This document shows, piece after piece, positions 1-8,945 of a stretch of DNA of 64,000 bases (positions are counted from its first letter, which is position 1; every line of letters begins with the position of its first letter). The stretch is taken from positions 6,322,501 to 6,386,500 of the forward strand of contig NZ_CP073766.1 of assembly GCF_018255755.1 (NCBI RefSeq), given 5' to 3'. Source of the DNA: Chitinophaga sp. HK235 (GTDB lineage Bacteria > Bacteroidota > Bacteroidia > Chitinophagales > Chitinophagaceae). The position numbers and the translations under genes were made by a program. The notes under the pieces are model-generated. The model saw only the letters and a program-made list of their open reading frames with translations, was not told the DNA's origin and did no database searches.

Positions 1-1617
1 GTCAACAATACCGACTATCATGAAAACGTTGGTATCATCGGCTCTAAATCCGTAGATGGCAGACTGTATAAAAGAGATATACAATACCAGCAGTTCAACC
101 ATGACCTGATCATACAGGCCAGAAAAACCTTTGGCGACTGGACCACAGACGTGATCGTAGGTAATAACATCCTCTCCAACTACAACAATAATAACTATGT
201 GGAAGGTGTAGGCTTGTCCGTTCCCGGCTTATATAATATCTCCAATGCGAGCAATGTCACTTCTTCCTACTATCTCTATAAAAACAGAAAAGTGGGTTTC
301 TATGCCCAGGCCAACGTGGAATGGAAAAAAATGCTCACACTGGCTATGACCGGCCGTTACGACGGAACTTCCGTACTGTCTAAAGACAAACAGTTCTATC
401 CATACGGATCTATAAGCGGTGGCTTTATCTTCACAGAACCACTGGGCCTCGCTTCCAGCAAAATATTCAACTTCGGTAAACTGAGATTGTCTTATTCTGC
501 AGTAGGTAACGACAACGTAGGTCCTTACATGCTCACCACCCCATACGTAAAAGCTTCTGTGGGCAATGTCAACTTCCCCTTTGGTGGACAGAACGGTTAT
601 CTGCAGTCAACTACTTATGCTTATCCGCTCAAAAACGAAAGCGTGAAAGAGTTTGAAGTTGGTCTGGAAACCAAATTCTTCCAGAACAGGGCCGGCCTGG
701 AAGTGAGCTACTTCGATAAAAAGAGCCAGGACCTGCTCACCACCAGCACCCCGATTTCCGGTGCTACCGGTTACTCCGCCGCCAGCCTCAATGCCGGTGA
801 TATGCGTAACAAAGGTGTGGAAGTGGTGCTGAACATCACACCGATCAAAACCAAAAACATAACATGGGATATCGGTGTCAACTATACGAAAATCGATAAC
901 AAGGTTACCCGTCTGGCACCTGGTCTGAACAGCATTTTCCTGGCCGGTTTCACTACACCAGGTATCTATGCTTTTGCCGGACAGCCTTATGGTGTGATCA
1001 TGGGTTCTCACTTCAAACGTAATGATGCAGGTCAGCTGCTGCTGGGCGACGACGGTTACCCGCAACTGGCTGATAATACCGCTCCTATTGGTTATGTAAC
1101 ACCAAAATGGCTGGGCGGTATCACCAGTACCTTCACCTGGAAAGCACTGACTTTCTCCTTTGTACTGGACCACAAACATGGTGGAGACATCCTCAACCTC
1201 GACAACCACTATCTGCTTTTCTATGGTACGCCTAAGGTTACCGAAAACCGTGGTACTACCACTGTATTCCCTGGTATCATAGAAAGTACCGGAAAACAGA
1301 ATACTACTCCGGTAGCACTGACACAGAGCTATTACACCAATCTCTATTCTTCTGTGGATGAAAGTTCCATCGAAGACGGCTCTTTCCTGAAATTAAGACA
1401 GGTATCCCTGTCCTATAATTTCGGTGCATTCCTGAAAGGAACACCTTTTAAATCACTGGCGCTGAATGTTACCGGCACCAACTTCATCCTGCATAAAAAC
1501 TATACCGGTTCAGATCCTGAAGTAAGTCTTAATGGTAGTGGTAACGGACAAGGTTTTGCCAATTTTATGGCACCATCCAACCATACCGTGATCATCGGCT
1601 TAAAAGCAACCTTTTAG
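1..1617 (+). CDS. SusC/RagA-type TonB-dependent outer-membrane receptor, C-terminal part
   Basis: The reading frame is open from the first base of the window, so the N-terminus (signal peptide, carboxypeptidase-like domain, plug) lies outside. The 538 visible residues are the beta-barrel of a SusC-type receptor: alternating aromatic strands, the KLRLSYSAVGNDNVGPY-like stretch, the VKEFEVGLETKFF strand typical of the family, and a C-terminal strand ending in a Phe (ATF). Family knowledge: SusC proteins import oligosaccharides or peptides across the outer membrane using TonB energy, with a SusD lipoprotein as a lid. The SusD partner starts 22 bases downstream, so the two are almost certainly co-transcribed. 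The substrate cannot be told from this sequence. Confidence 0.93.
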   Translation, partial: VNNTDYHENVGIIGSKSVDGRLYKRDIQYQQFNHDLIIQARKTFGDWTTDVIVGNNILSNYNNNNYVEGVGLSVPGLYNISNASNVTSSYYLYKNRKVGFYAQANVEWKKMLTLAMTGRYDGTSVLSKDKQFYPYGSISGGFIFTEPLGLASSKIFNFGKLRLSYSAVGNDNVGPYMLTTPYVKASVGNVNFPFGGQNGYLQSTTYAYPLKNESVKEFEVGLETKFFQNRAGLEVSYFDKKSQDLLTTSTPISGATGYSAASLNAGDMRNKGVEVVLNITPIKTKNITWDIGVNYTKIDNKVTRLAPGLNSIFLAGFTTPGIYAFAGQPYGVIMGSHFKRNDAGQLLLGDDGYPQLADNTAPIGYVTPKWLGGITSTFTWKALTFSFVLDHKHGGDILNLDNHYLLFYGTPKVTENRGTTTVFPGIIESTGKQNTTPVALTQSYYTNLYSSVDESSIEDGSFLKLRQVSLSYNFGAFLKGTPFKSLALNVTGTNFILHKNYTGSDPEVSLNGSGNGQGFANFMAPSNHTVIIGLKATF

Positions 1618-1639
1618 TAGTATTAAAAAGTAAATTATC

Positions 1640-3040
1640 ATGAGAAGATTACATATAGCCACCATATTTTTAAGCACTGTGCTGTTGGGTAGCGGCTGTA
1701 AAAAATACCTGGACGTCAACGATGATCCCAACAACCCGATGCAGGTATCAGAGAAACTGATCCTGCCACCTGTAGAGGTGACCACCTCCACACAGGTAGT
1801 AGGAGGCTTTAATGGTACCAATGCTGCTTACTGGATGCAGCAGCTATCGCTCAACCAGCCTTCACCGGGTGAAGAAACCTATCGTATTTTTCCGGTGGAT
1901 GTGGACAATACCTGGACTTTTTATATTTATCCCAATATCCTCAACAACCTGCGGCTGATGATGCAGCAGGCGAAAGCCGCCGGGCACAATGAATACATGG
2001 CCATCGGTAAAACATTGTATGCCTACAACCTGGCTATCGCTACCGATTTATGGAACAATGTGCCATATAGCGAAGCGATGAAGCTGCCTGCCATCTCCCG
2101 TCCTAAATATGACAGCCAGGAGTCTGTTTATCAGCAGCTGCAGGTCATGCTGGACAGTGCTATTTATTACGCCAGCCAGCCTAAAAGCGCAGTGGCTCCC
2201 GGTTCAGATGATTATATCTATCAGGGCAGCATGGACAAATGGAAAAAACTGGCCTACATGCTGAAAGCCCGGTACTATCTGCGGCTCACCAAAGCACCTG
2301 GTCGCACTGCTTCGCTGCAGGCCGACAGTGCTTTGACAGCCATTGCCAATGCATTTGCAGATAACAGCGACAACGCAACTATGGCGTATCCTGGTACTGC
2401 ACAGGCAGAAAGTCCCTGGTTTAAGAATACAGAACCCGGCGCCGGTGGAGTAGTGATGTCTAAAACTTTCATAGACTTCCTGCAGGGCAACAGCGATCCC
2501 AGACTGCCCATCATCGCTACAAAAGATGCTGATGGCGGTTATAGCGGCCGTGTACCTGGTGCCACTCCTCTTCCTGATCCGACTGTTTTATCACTGGTGA
2601 ATTCTTTCTATGCAAATGCTGCTTCTCCGCTGTTTCTCGCTACTTATAGTGAAGCACTGTTTATCAAAGCAGAAGCTACTTTCATTAAATCTGGTGCCAC
2701 TGCTGCCACGCCTGTTTTCCAGGCTGCCATCCAGGCGCATATGGATATGTTGAAAGTCGCTCCGGCAGCTGCACAGGCCTATATCAACAGTAGGCCGGTA
2801 CTCACCGCAGCCAACGCATTGCAACAGATCATTTATGAAAAATATGTGGCCAACTTCCTGTCTATTGAAACCTACAATGACTGGAGACGTACCGGCTTCC
2901 CGCAGTTACAGCTGCCACAGAATGCATTTGTAAACTACATCCCCAGAAGATGGCCTTATCCTTCCAATGAAGTACTGGCCAATCCTCAGCCCGATCAGAG
3001 CGCTACCACCGCAGATCGTGTATGGTGGGATACCAAATAA
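1640..3040 (+). CDS. SusD/RagB-type nutrient-binding outer-membrane lipoprotein
   Basis: 466 residues. The N-terminus is a lipoprotein signal with lipobox LGSGC, followed by KKYLDVNDDPNNP, typical of the SusD-like group that pairs with SusC receptors. The rest is rich in TPR-like helices (AKAAGHNEYMAIGKTLYAYNLAIATDLWNNVPYSEA) and ends with the conserved YNDWRRTGFPQL and YPSNE segments seen in this family. Expected role: surface-exposed glycan or peptide binding lid for the SusC barrel encoded just upstream. A strong terminator follows directly and no glycoside hydrolase or peptidase follows it, so any enzymes of this locus must lie upstream of the window or be absent. Confidence 0.93.
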   Translation: MRRLHIATIFLSTVLLGSGCKKYLDVNDDPNNPMQVSEKLILPPVEVTTSTQVVGGFNGTNAAYWMQQLSLNQPSPGEETYRIFPVDVDNTWTFYIYPNILNNLRLMMQQAKAAGHNEYMAIGKTLYAYNLAIATDLWNNVPYSEAMKLPAISRPKYDSQESVYQQLQVMLDSAIYYASQPKSAVAPGSDDYIYQGSMDKWKKLAYMLKARYYLRLTKAPGRTASLQADSALTAIANAFADNSDNATMAYPGTAQAESPWFKNTEPGAGGVVMSKTFIDFLQGNSDPRLPIIATKDADGGYSGRVPGATPLPDPTVLSLVNSFYANAASPLFLATYSEALFIKAEATFIKSGATAATPVFQAAIQAHMDMLKVAPAAAQAYINSRPVLTAANALQQIIYEKYVANFLSIETYNDWRRTGFPQLQLPQNAFVNYIPRRWPYPSNEVLANPQPDQSATTADRVWWDTK

Positions 3041-3058
3041 TGAAGGCGGTATAAAAAG

Positions 3059-3091
3059 AAAAACCGTTTGGCAGGATGCCAAACGGTTTTT
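3059..3091. terminator. Bidirectional intrinsic terminator between susD and guaB
   Basis: Perfect 14-bp inverted repeat (3059-3072 and 3078-3091) with a 5-base loop, A-rich on one side and T-rich on the other, placed between two convergent genes. It can serve both strands. Confidence 0.85.
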
Positions 3092-3110
3092 CTTTTATTG
3101 TATACAACGA

Positions 3111-4583
3111 TTATCTGCTGTAGTTGGGAGCTTCTTTGGTGATCACCACATCGTGCGGGTGGTTTTCTTTCACAGTGGCAGCGGTGATTTTCACGAACTG
3201 CGCACCTTGCAAAGTTTTTACGTCTTTGGAGCCGGTGAGGCCCATACCAGCACGCAGGCCACCTACAAATTGCTGGATCACTTCAGACAGGTAACCTTTG
3301 TAAGGTACACGTCCTACGATACCTTCCGGTACCAGCTTTTTGATATCATCTTCATCCTGGAAGTAACGGTCTTTACTACCTTCCTGCATGGCTTCGATAG
3401 AGCCCATGCCACGGTAGGATTTAAATTTACGGCCTTCGTAGATGATGGTTTCTCCGGGGCTTTCTTCTACGCCGGCGAAAATAGAACCAGCCATGATAGC
3501 GGATGCGCCGGCAGCCAGTGCTTTTACCATATCACCGGTGTAACGGATACCACCATCTGCAATGACAGGAATACCCAGTTTTTTCAGGGCTTCAGCTGCG
3601 TCCAGAACAGCAGACAGCTGAGGGAAACCAGCACCGGTTACGATACGGGTAGTACAGATAGAACCTGGTCCCACACCTACTTTTACAGCGTCGGCGCCTG
3701 CCTGTGCCAGTGCCAGCGCACCTTCGGCGGTAGCTACGTTACCGGCGATCACCTGCAGTTTAGGGAAGGTTTTCTTTAATTTTTTCAGTGTATTGATCAC
3801 CGCGATAGAGTGACCATGAGAGCTGTCCAGACAAACTACGTCAACTCCTACATTGATAAGCGCCTGGGCACGGTCCAGTACATCAGGGGTAATACCCAGT
3901 GCAGCACCTACCAGCAAACGGCCAAACTCATCTTTAACAGCGTTGGGATAGCTGGTCAGCTGAAGAATATCACGGTAAGTGATCAGCCCTACCAGTTTGC
4001 CCTGTTTGTTAACAACCGGCAGCTTCTCAATTTTATATTGCTGGAGGATTTTCTCCGCCTTTTTAAGGTCGGTGCCTTCCGGCGCAGTGATCAGCTTTTC
4101 GCTGGTCATTACTTCAGAAACGAGGCGTTTCTTGTTTTTCTCAAAACGGAGATCTCTGTTGGTGAGAATACCAACCAGCTTGTTGCCGTCGTCGATAATA
4201 GGAATACCACCGATGCCGTTTTCTTTCATGAGTTTCAGTGCATGTCCGATGGTAGCGTCTGGCTTCAGCGTAACAGGGTCCATGATCAGACCGCTTTCAC
4301 TACGCTTCACCCTTCTTACCATTTCGGCTTGCCTTTCAATGCTCATGTTTTTGTGGAGAATACCTATACCGCCTTCTCTCGCCAGCGCAATAGCCAGGTT
4401 GGCCTCTGTAACAGTGTCCATAGCGGCTGATACCATTGGCATGTTCAGGCGGATGGTTTTTGTCAGTTGCGTTGAGATATTTACGTCTTTCGGATGTATT
4501 TCGCTGTAGGCCGGCACAAGGAGAACATCGTCAAATGTAAGTCCGTCAGCTACAAATTTGGGTTTAGATTTTCCCGCAGGCAT
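3111..4583 (-). CDS. guaB: Inosine-5'-monophosphate dehydrogenase
   Basis: 490 residues, the normal length for bacterial IMPDH. It oxidises IMP to XMP with NAD, the first committed step of GMP synthesis. The N-terminal part of the (beta/alpha)8 barrel carries LTFDDVLLVPAYSEI. Two CBS domains lie at about residues 95-210 (EVMTSEKLITAPEGTDL and similar). The active-site loop GPGSICTTRIVTGAG holds the catalytic Cys at residue 310, and the flap segment YRGMGSIEAM is present. The gene is monocistronic: a terminator lies just beyond its stop and a TAnnTTTG box lies 37 bases before its ATG. Confidence 0.97.
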   Translation of the reverse strand: MPAGKSKPKFVADGLTFDDVLLVPAYSEIHPKDVNISTQLTKTIRLNMPMVSAAMDTVTEANLAIALAREGGIGILHKNMSIERQAEMVRRVKRSESGLIMDPVTLKPDATIGHALKLMKENGIGGIPIIDDGNKLVGILTNRDLRFEKNKKRLVSEVMTSEKLITAPEGTDLKKAEKILQQYKIEKLPVVNKQGKLVGLITYRDILQLTSYPNAVKDEFGRLLVGAALGITPDVLDRAQALINVGVDVVCLDSSHGHSIAVINTLKKLKKTFPKLQVIAGNVATAEGALALAQAGADAVKVGVGPGSICTTRIVTGAGFPQLSAVLDAAEALKKLGIPVIADGGIRYTGDMVKALAAGASAIMAGSIFAGVEESPGETIIYEGRKFKSYRGMGSIEAMQEGSKDRYFQDEDDIKKLVPEGIVGRVPYKGYLSEVIQQFVGGLRAGMGLTGSKDVKTLQGAQFVKITAATVKENHPHDVVITKEAPNYSR

Positions 4584-4620
4584 GATGCAATTATTAATCA
4601 GTTATAAAAATAATTGCACG

Positions 4621-4628
4621 CAAATGTA
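4621..4628 (-). promoter_or_regulatory. Putative -7 promoter box of guaB
   Basis: On the minus strand this reads TACATTTG, a full match to the Bacteroidota -7 consensus TAnnTTTG. No clear TTTG -33 element is found at the usual 18-20 base spacing, so only the -7 part is supported. Confidence 0.45.
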
Positions 4629-4715
4629 GCTCTATTTTGCCAATAAATAAAATATTCACCAACGGATGACACCGTATTCTCTGTTAATATTACGTTATTA
4701 CCCATTGTTCATAAC

Positions 4716-5855
4716 TCATTGCACTAGCTCGTAACGCTGTCCGGGCAAGCTTTTGAGCAAACTTTGCATTTCCAGGCTAAACACTGCTGTCGCCACCTGG
4801 CTGCCCGAAAGACCGGTATGCAGATACAACTCCTCCAGGTGCCGCTGTGACTTATCCTGAAACAGTTGCAGTATCTGCTGTTCATTGTCTGATAATTGTA
4901 AAAACAATTCCCGTTGTAGCGGAGCAGCCCGCCTGACGCTGTTTTCCCAGCCCATCATCTTCAGTATATCGGTGGCTCCTGTGATCAGCATGGCTTTATT
5001 GTTTTTTATAAGATGATTACAGCCTGCTGCATGCGGATCGTCTACCTGCCCCGGAATACAGAACACATCCCGGTTGTAGCCTGCCGCCAGGTCTGCCGTA
5101 ATCAGTGAACCACCCTGAAGTCCGCTCTCCACCACAATAGTAGCATCGCAGAGGCCAGCCACAATACGGTTACGTTTTGGGAAGTTCTGTTTGTCGGGCA
5201 GTTGCCCGCTCATAAAGTCGGTTAACAGTCCGCCTTGCTCTATCATGGCTGTAGCTGTTTGTTTATGCGCTGCGGGGTAGATACGGTCCAGCCCATGTGC
5301 CAGCACCCCGATAGTGGGTATACCCGCCTGCAAAGCCGTTTGATGGGCCAGTATATCAATACCATAGGCAAGACCGCTGACCAGCGTTACCTGCGCTGCC
5401 GCCAGCTCTTCGGTCAGTTGCCGGCATATCTTTTTACCATAAGCCGAAGGTCGTCTTGTACCCACTACGCTGACGATACGTCCCGCATTCAGGGATGCGC
5501 TGCCTTTATAATACAACATGACAGGACCATCATAACAATGATGCAGCCGCTGTGGATAATCAGGGTCTGTACAGAACAATGGCCGTATCCGGTATTTCTC
5601 TATAAAAATCATCTCTTTCTCCACTGCATCAAAATCCCTGAAACAGCGGATGGCATTGGCTCTCACACTGCCTACCGTTTCTATGCGTTCCAGCTCCTGT
5701 TTTTTAGCCTTGAAAATATTACCGGCGGTACCGAAAGTCTCCAGCAGCTTACGGATAATCACATCGCCAATTAAAGGAATACGGGTTAATGCAATCTGGT
5801 ACATCAATTCCTGGGGCATAACAAACATATTTCCATTTAAATTACGATTTTCCAT
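4716..5855 (-). CDS. dprA: DNA-processing protein DprA
   Basis: About 379 residues. DprA binds incoming single-stranded DNA during natural transformation and loads RecA. Visible parts: N-terminal helix-hairpin-helix (IGDVIIRKLLETFGTAGNIF), Rossmann-like domain with VVGTRRPSAYGKK, VSGLAYGIDILAHQTAL, FPKRNRIVAGL, the VVESGLQGGSLITA strand-loop and CIPGQVDDPHAAGCN, and a C-terminal winged-helix segment (LELYLHTGLSGSQV region). ATG codons at 5855, 5828 and 5819 are possible. The 5819 start (MPQELMYQIAL) fits family N-termini best, but the earlier ATG cannot be excluded. The gene is divergent from the acid phosphatase gene. DprA is widespread, so its presence alone does not prove competence. Confidence 0.93.
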   Translation of the reverse strand: MENRNLNGNMFVMPQELMYQIALTRIPLIGDVIIRKLLETFGTAGNIFKAKKQELERIETVGSVRANAIRCFRDFDAVEKEMIFIEKYRIRPLFCTDPDYPQRLHHCYDGPVMLYYKGSASLNAGRIVSVVGTRRPSAYGKKICRQLTEELAAAQVTLVSGLAYGIDILAHQTALQAGIPTIGVLAHGLDRIYPAAHKQTATAMIEQGGLLTDFMSGQLPDKQNFPKRNRIVAGLCDATIVVESGLQGGSLITADLAAGYNRDVFCIPGQVDDPHAAGCNHLIKNNKAMLITGATDILKMMGWENSVRRAAPLQRELFLQLSDNEQQILQLFQDKSQRHLEELYLHTGLSGSQVATAVFSLEMQSLLKSLPGQRYELVQ

Positions 5856-5880
5856 CAGCACTTATGTTGGCAGAAGAGAT

Positions 5881-5888
5881 TATTTTTG
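5881..5888 (+). promoter_or_regulatory. Putative -7 promoter box of the acid phosphatase gene
   Basis: TATTTTTG matches TAnnTTTG. Transcription would begin near 5895, which places the earlier in-frame ATG at 5864 upstream of the transcript and supports the ATG cluster at 5912-5918 as the start. Confidence 0.45.
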
Positions 5889-5911
5889 CGCGTCAAACAA
5901 CAGCAAATTTT

Positions 5912-6733
5912 ATGATGATGAAAAGGGTATGGGCTGGCGCATTGCTACTGGGAATGCTGGCCTGCAAAACAACAAAGCCGGTACAAACATCCGCAACAAC
6001 ACAAACAACCTCTTCTACTCAACTGATACCTTACGGCCAGGCCTGGGCCGCCCTCTGGCAACAACAATCCGGTGAGTACAAGGCGCTCTGCCTGCAAGCC
6101 TATCAGCTGGCAGCCTGGCGCCTCGATCAATACCTGGTGCAACCACATGATAAACCACTGGCCGTTGTTACAGATATCGATGAAACCGTGCTGGACAACA
6201 GTCCTTACTCTGTACATCAGGCCCTCGAAGGCAAAGGATATGATGAAAAAAGCTGGATGGAATGGACTGCTAAGGCGATCGCGGACACCGTGCCCGGTGC
6301 CCCTTCCTTCTTTAAATATGCAGCCTCCAAAGGCGTAAAAGTATTTTATATCACCAACAGGCTGGAAGCAGAAAGAGCTGCCACCCTTAAAAATCTGCAG
6401 CGCTACGGTTTTCCGGATGCCGATGATCAGCATCTGTTGCTCAAAACAGCAGGTTCGGGCAAGGAACCCCGCCGCCAGCAAGTGTTACAGCAATATGATA
6501 TTGTACTCCTGTTTGGGGATAATCTCAGTGATTTCGCTGAACGCTTCGATAAAAAACCTTACAACGAAAGAAATGCAGAAGCCCTGAAGTCCGCATCCAG
6601 CTTCGGAAGCCGCTTTATTGTGCTGCCCAATCCGATGTATGGTGACTGGGAAGGTGCTTTGTACAACTTCCAGTACAAACTCACGCCTCAGCAAAAAGAC
6701 AGCGTGATGAAAACACGATTGAAAAATTACTAA
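5912..6733 (+). CDS. e(P4)-type 5'-nucleotidase / acid phosphatase lipoprotein (HAD superfamily, class B/C-like)
   Basis: 273 residues from the ATG at 5912 (two further ATGs follow in frame). The N-terminus is a lipoprotein signal, WAGALLLGMLAC, placing the enzyme on the outer side of a membrane. The HAD motif I is VVTDIDETVLDN (DxD nucleophile and acid), motif II is YITNR and motif IV is FGDNLSDF. This is the pattern of the e(P4) acid phosphatases, which dephosphorylate nucleotides such as NMN or other phosphomonoesters. The extension to an upstream ATG at 5864 would bury the signal peptide and overlaps the promoter box, so it is rejected. A perfect terminator hairpin follows. Confidence 0.92.
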   Translation: MMMKRVWAGALLLGMLACKTTKPVQTSATTQTTSSTQLIPYGQAWAALWQQQSGEYKALCLQAYQLAAWRLDQYLVQPHDKPLAVVTDIDETVLDNSPYSVHQALEGKGYDEKSWMEWTAKAIADTVPGAPSFFKYAASKGVKVFYITNRLEAERAATLKNLQRYGFPDADDQHLLLKTAGSGKEPRRQQVLQQYDIVLLFGDNLSDFAERFDKKPYNERNAEALKSASSFGSRFIVLPNPMYGDWEGALYNFQYKLTPQQKDSVMKTRLKNY

Positions 6734-6755
6734 GCATAATTATGTTTTAAAATGC

Positions 6756-6791
6756 AAAAGGAGCGAAGATCAACGGGTCTTCGCTCCTTTT
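6756..6791. terminator. Bidirectional intrinsic terminator
   Basis: A 14-bp perfect stem (6756-6769 with 6778-6791) flanked by A and T runs, between the convergent acid phosphatase and OmpA-type genes. Confidence 0.85.
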
Positions 6792-6812
6792 GTGTTTTGT
6801 AAGAATATTGTG

Positions 6813-8702
6813 TTAGTTGATGCTGACGATGCGGAATACGGTTCTCCTGTTGGCAGCACGGCCTTCTTCGGTATCATTGGTCGCGATAGGCTGCGATTCA
6901 CCATAACCTTTGAAAGTAAGCCGGCTGATGTTGATACCTTTATCAGTCAGGTATTTAACGACTGCCCTGGCTCTGTTGGCAGACAGTACCAGGTTGTCTT
7001 TATCGCTGCCCACATTATCGGTATGCCCTGCAATTTCAATTTTGACGGAAGGGTTGTCCTGCAGGAGTTTCACGAGCTTATCCAGTTCGGTGACGGATGC
7101 CGGTTCAAGGCTATATTGTTTGCTCTGGAAGAAGATATTATGCAGGATGATACTGGCATTGGCGGCCAATGGTTGTAGCGGGATATTCTTTTCAAAAGGT
7201 ACGCCCGGATGATGATCTTTCAGGGAGAAGTTGTCTGAATAAAAGAGATATCCTTTTTTATTGACGTGGAAGGCATAATCCTTGCCTACGGGCAGGGGAG
7301 CGAGGAAGTCGCCGTTTTCATCCGTTTTTACGGCTGCTATCGGGTAACCGCCCTGCAGGTCGATCACGTCTATATTAGCGGTGAGTCTTTCATGGGTGGT
7401 GGTGTCGTACACAAAACCTTTCACGTAAAGTGTTTGTAGTGGCCTGGCTTCGGGGTACAGCTCAAAACTGTAGATATCGAGGCCGCCGCGGGTATCGGAG
7501 CGGTCGGAAGCGAAGTAGGCTGTTTTACCGTTGGCTTCCACTACGAGGGAGGCATCTTCATCAATGGTGTTGATGGGATAGCCCAGGTTGATAGCTGGTC
7601 CCCAGCTGCCATCAGGCTGACGGCGGGAATAGAAGATGTCCAGGCCGCCATATCCGGGGTGTCCGTTGGAGGCAAAGTAAAGTGTCTGGCCGTCGGCATG
7701 GATGAAGGGAGTGGTTTCCCTGCCGCTGGTGTTGATGTTGGGACCCAGTCGTTCAGGCACGCTCCAGCGGCCGTTTTCCAGGCGGTGGCTGGTAAAGATG
7801 TCGGCACCGTTGTCGGATGTTTCCCGGGCAAAATAAAGCGTTTGTTTATCGGCTGAGAGGCTGGGCTGTGATTCCCAGTCGCGGGTATTGATGGGAGCAC
7901 CTATATTTTGAGGGGCGCTCCATCCATTAGGTGTTTTTATGGAATAGTAGATATCACAGCTGCCTTTGCCTTCGGGGAATTCGCATCCGGTGAAAACGAG
8001 CATGGTGCCATCCTGGGAGATGTTCTGAGCGCCTTCGTTGAAGGAGCTGTTAACAGGTTCTCCCATGTTCTGTGCGGGCTGCCAGCCGTTGGCATCACGG
8101 TGCGTGATATAAAAGTCTTCGTTGCGACCGTTCACACGGCGGGTGTATATGAGTGTTTTACTATCTATGGTAAGAGATGGAAAATATTCCGGGTCTTTGC
8201 TGTTGATATGATCGCCGAGATTTTCAGGATGAAAGGGTACCTGTTGTTTCTGGCTGACAGCGAAAGTATAATTGGCTTTGAGTTTTTCTGCGTTGATATT
8301 TTTTGTTTTGGCATTGGCCAGGTATTGATTGATCAGCTGCAGGGCGCCCTGGAAGTCGCCGGTGCCGGCCAGTGCACGGGAATAGGGAACCATTACGGGG
8401 CGCAGCCCGCTGCTATCCAGCTGTTTCAGTTTTCCGAAAGTAGCTGAGGCGGCAGCATAGTCTTTCAGCTCTACATAACAAAGGCCCATCTGTCCATAGG
8501 CGTCTGTAAAGCCGGGTGCGGCTTTCAGCGCTTCCTGCAACAGGCCCACGGCCTCCTTGCTTTTGTATAGACGCACCGCTTCTATCGCTTTGTCAAAAAT
8601 AGCTTTGGCTTTCTTAGGAGCTGTTTCGTAGGTGACTACCTGGGCCTGTAATTGCAGCCCGAGGAATAGTAAACAGCCGGATAATAACAAAGAAGGTTTC
8701 AT
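6813..8702 (-). CDS. OmpA-family envelope protein with TPR, WD40-like (PD40) and carboxypeptidase-regulatory-like domains
   Basis: 629 residues from the ATG at 8702, which begins a clear signal peptide (MKPSLLLSGCLLFLGLQLQAQ). Order of domains: TPR-like helices (about 25-170), several PD40/TolB-like propeller units (PSLTIDSKTLIYTRR, PSLSADKQTLYFARE, PFIHADGQTLYFAS), a carboxypeptidase-regulatory-like beta-sandwich (LYVKGFVYDTTTHERL), and a C-terminal OmpA peptidoglycan-binding domain (IEIAGHTDNVGSDKDN, NRRTVFRI). This architecture is common in Bacteroidota and includes the T9SS/gliding protein PorE/SprE-associated lipoproteins; a role anchoring an outer-membrane complex to the cell wall is an inference. 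A longer reading starting at 8942 adds a non-homologous stretch made of repeat DNA and was not used. Confidence 0.9.
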   Translation of the reverse strand: MKPSLLLSGCLLFLGLQLQAQVVTYETAPKKAKAIFDKAIEAVRLYKSKEAVGLLQEALKAAPGFTDAYGQMGLCYVELKDYAAASATFGKLKQLDSSGLRPVMVPYSRALAGTGDFQGALQLINQYLANAKTKNINAEKLKANYTFAVSQKQQVPFHPENLGDHINSKDPEYFPSLTIDSKTLIYTRRVNGRNEDFYITHRDANGWQPAQNMGEPVNSSFNEGAQNISQDGTMLVFTGCEFPEGKGSCDIYYSIKTPNGWSAPQNIGAPINTRDWESQPSLSADKQTLYFARETSDNGADIFTSHRLENGRWSVPERLGPNINTSGRETTPFIHADGQTLYFASNGHPGYGGLDIFYSRRQPDGSWGPAINLGYPINTIDEDASLVVEANGKTAYFASDRSDTRGGLDIYSFELYPEARPLQTLYVKGFVYDTTTHERLTANIDVIDLQGGYPIAAVKTDENGDFLAPLPVGKDYAFHVNKKGYLFYSDNFSLKDHHPGVPFEKNIPLQPLAANASIILHNIFFQSKQYSLEPASVTELDKLVKLLQDNPSVKIEIAGHTDNVGSDKDNLVLSANRARAVVKYLTDKGINISRLTFKGYGESQPIATNDTEEGRAANRRTVFRIVSIN

Positions 8703-8704
8703 GT

Positions 8705-8942
8705 AACGATGATTAATGCTGATATTGCTGATGCTCCTGATAAGCGGAGATATCAGCGATGACGAAGATAAATGATAAAAGTGAACGATGATGAGCGTGA
8801 TGAATACTGATGATCCTGATGAGCAAAAAGAATAAAGCGAAGAAGCTACTGATCTGAACCAGTAGCTTCTTCGCTTTATTCTCTTAAAGTGTTGCGTTAA
8901 TCTTCGCTCGTCAGGAGCATCAGCGGTATCGGCATTCATCAC
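8705..8942. repeat. Large imperfect fold-back repeat, copy A
   Basis: Left arm core at 8730-8753 (GATGCTCCTGATAAGCGGAG...) and its inverted counterpart at 8899-8921 (AATCTTCGCTCGTCAGGAGC...). A second, weaker left-arm copy lies near 8808-8825. Between the arms sits a perfect 21-bp hairpin (8831-8851 with 8860-8880, loop of 8) which can act as a terminator for queE. Copies B, C and D of the same family lie at 24555-24715, 39911-40088 and 60992-61088. Confidence 0.8.
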
Positions 8943-8945
8943 CGT

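Noticed and set aside
3810..4430. Long plus-strand open frames opposite guaB (also 2967-3779)
   Set aside because: They lie antisense to a clear IMP dehydrogenase and show no family pattern; they are by-products of its codon use.
8703..8942. N-terminal extension of the OmpA-type protein by 80 residues
   Set aside because: The added stretch is translated repeat copy A, and a good signal peptide begins at 8702.
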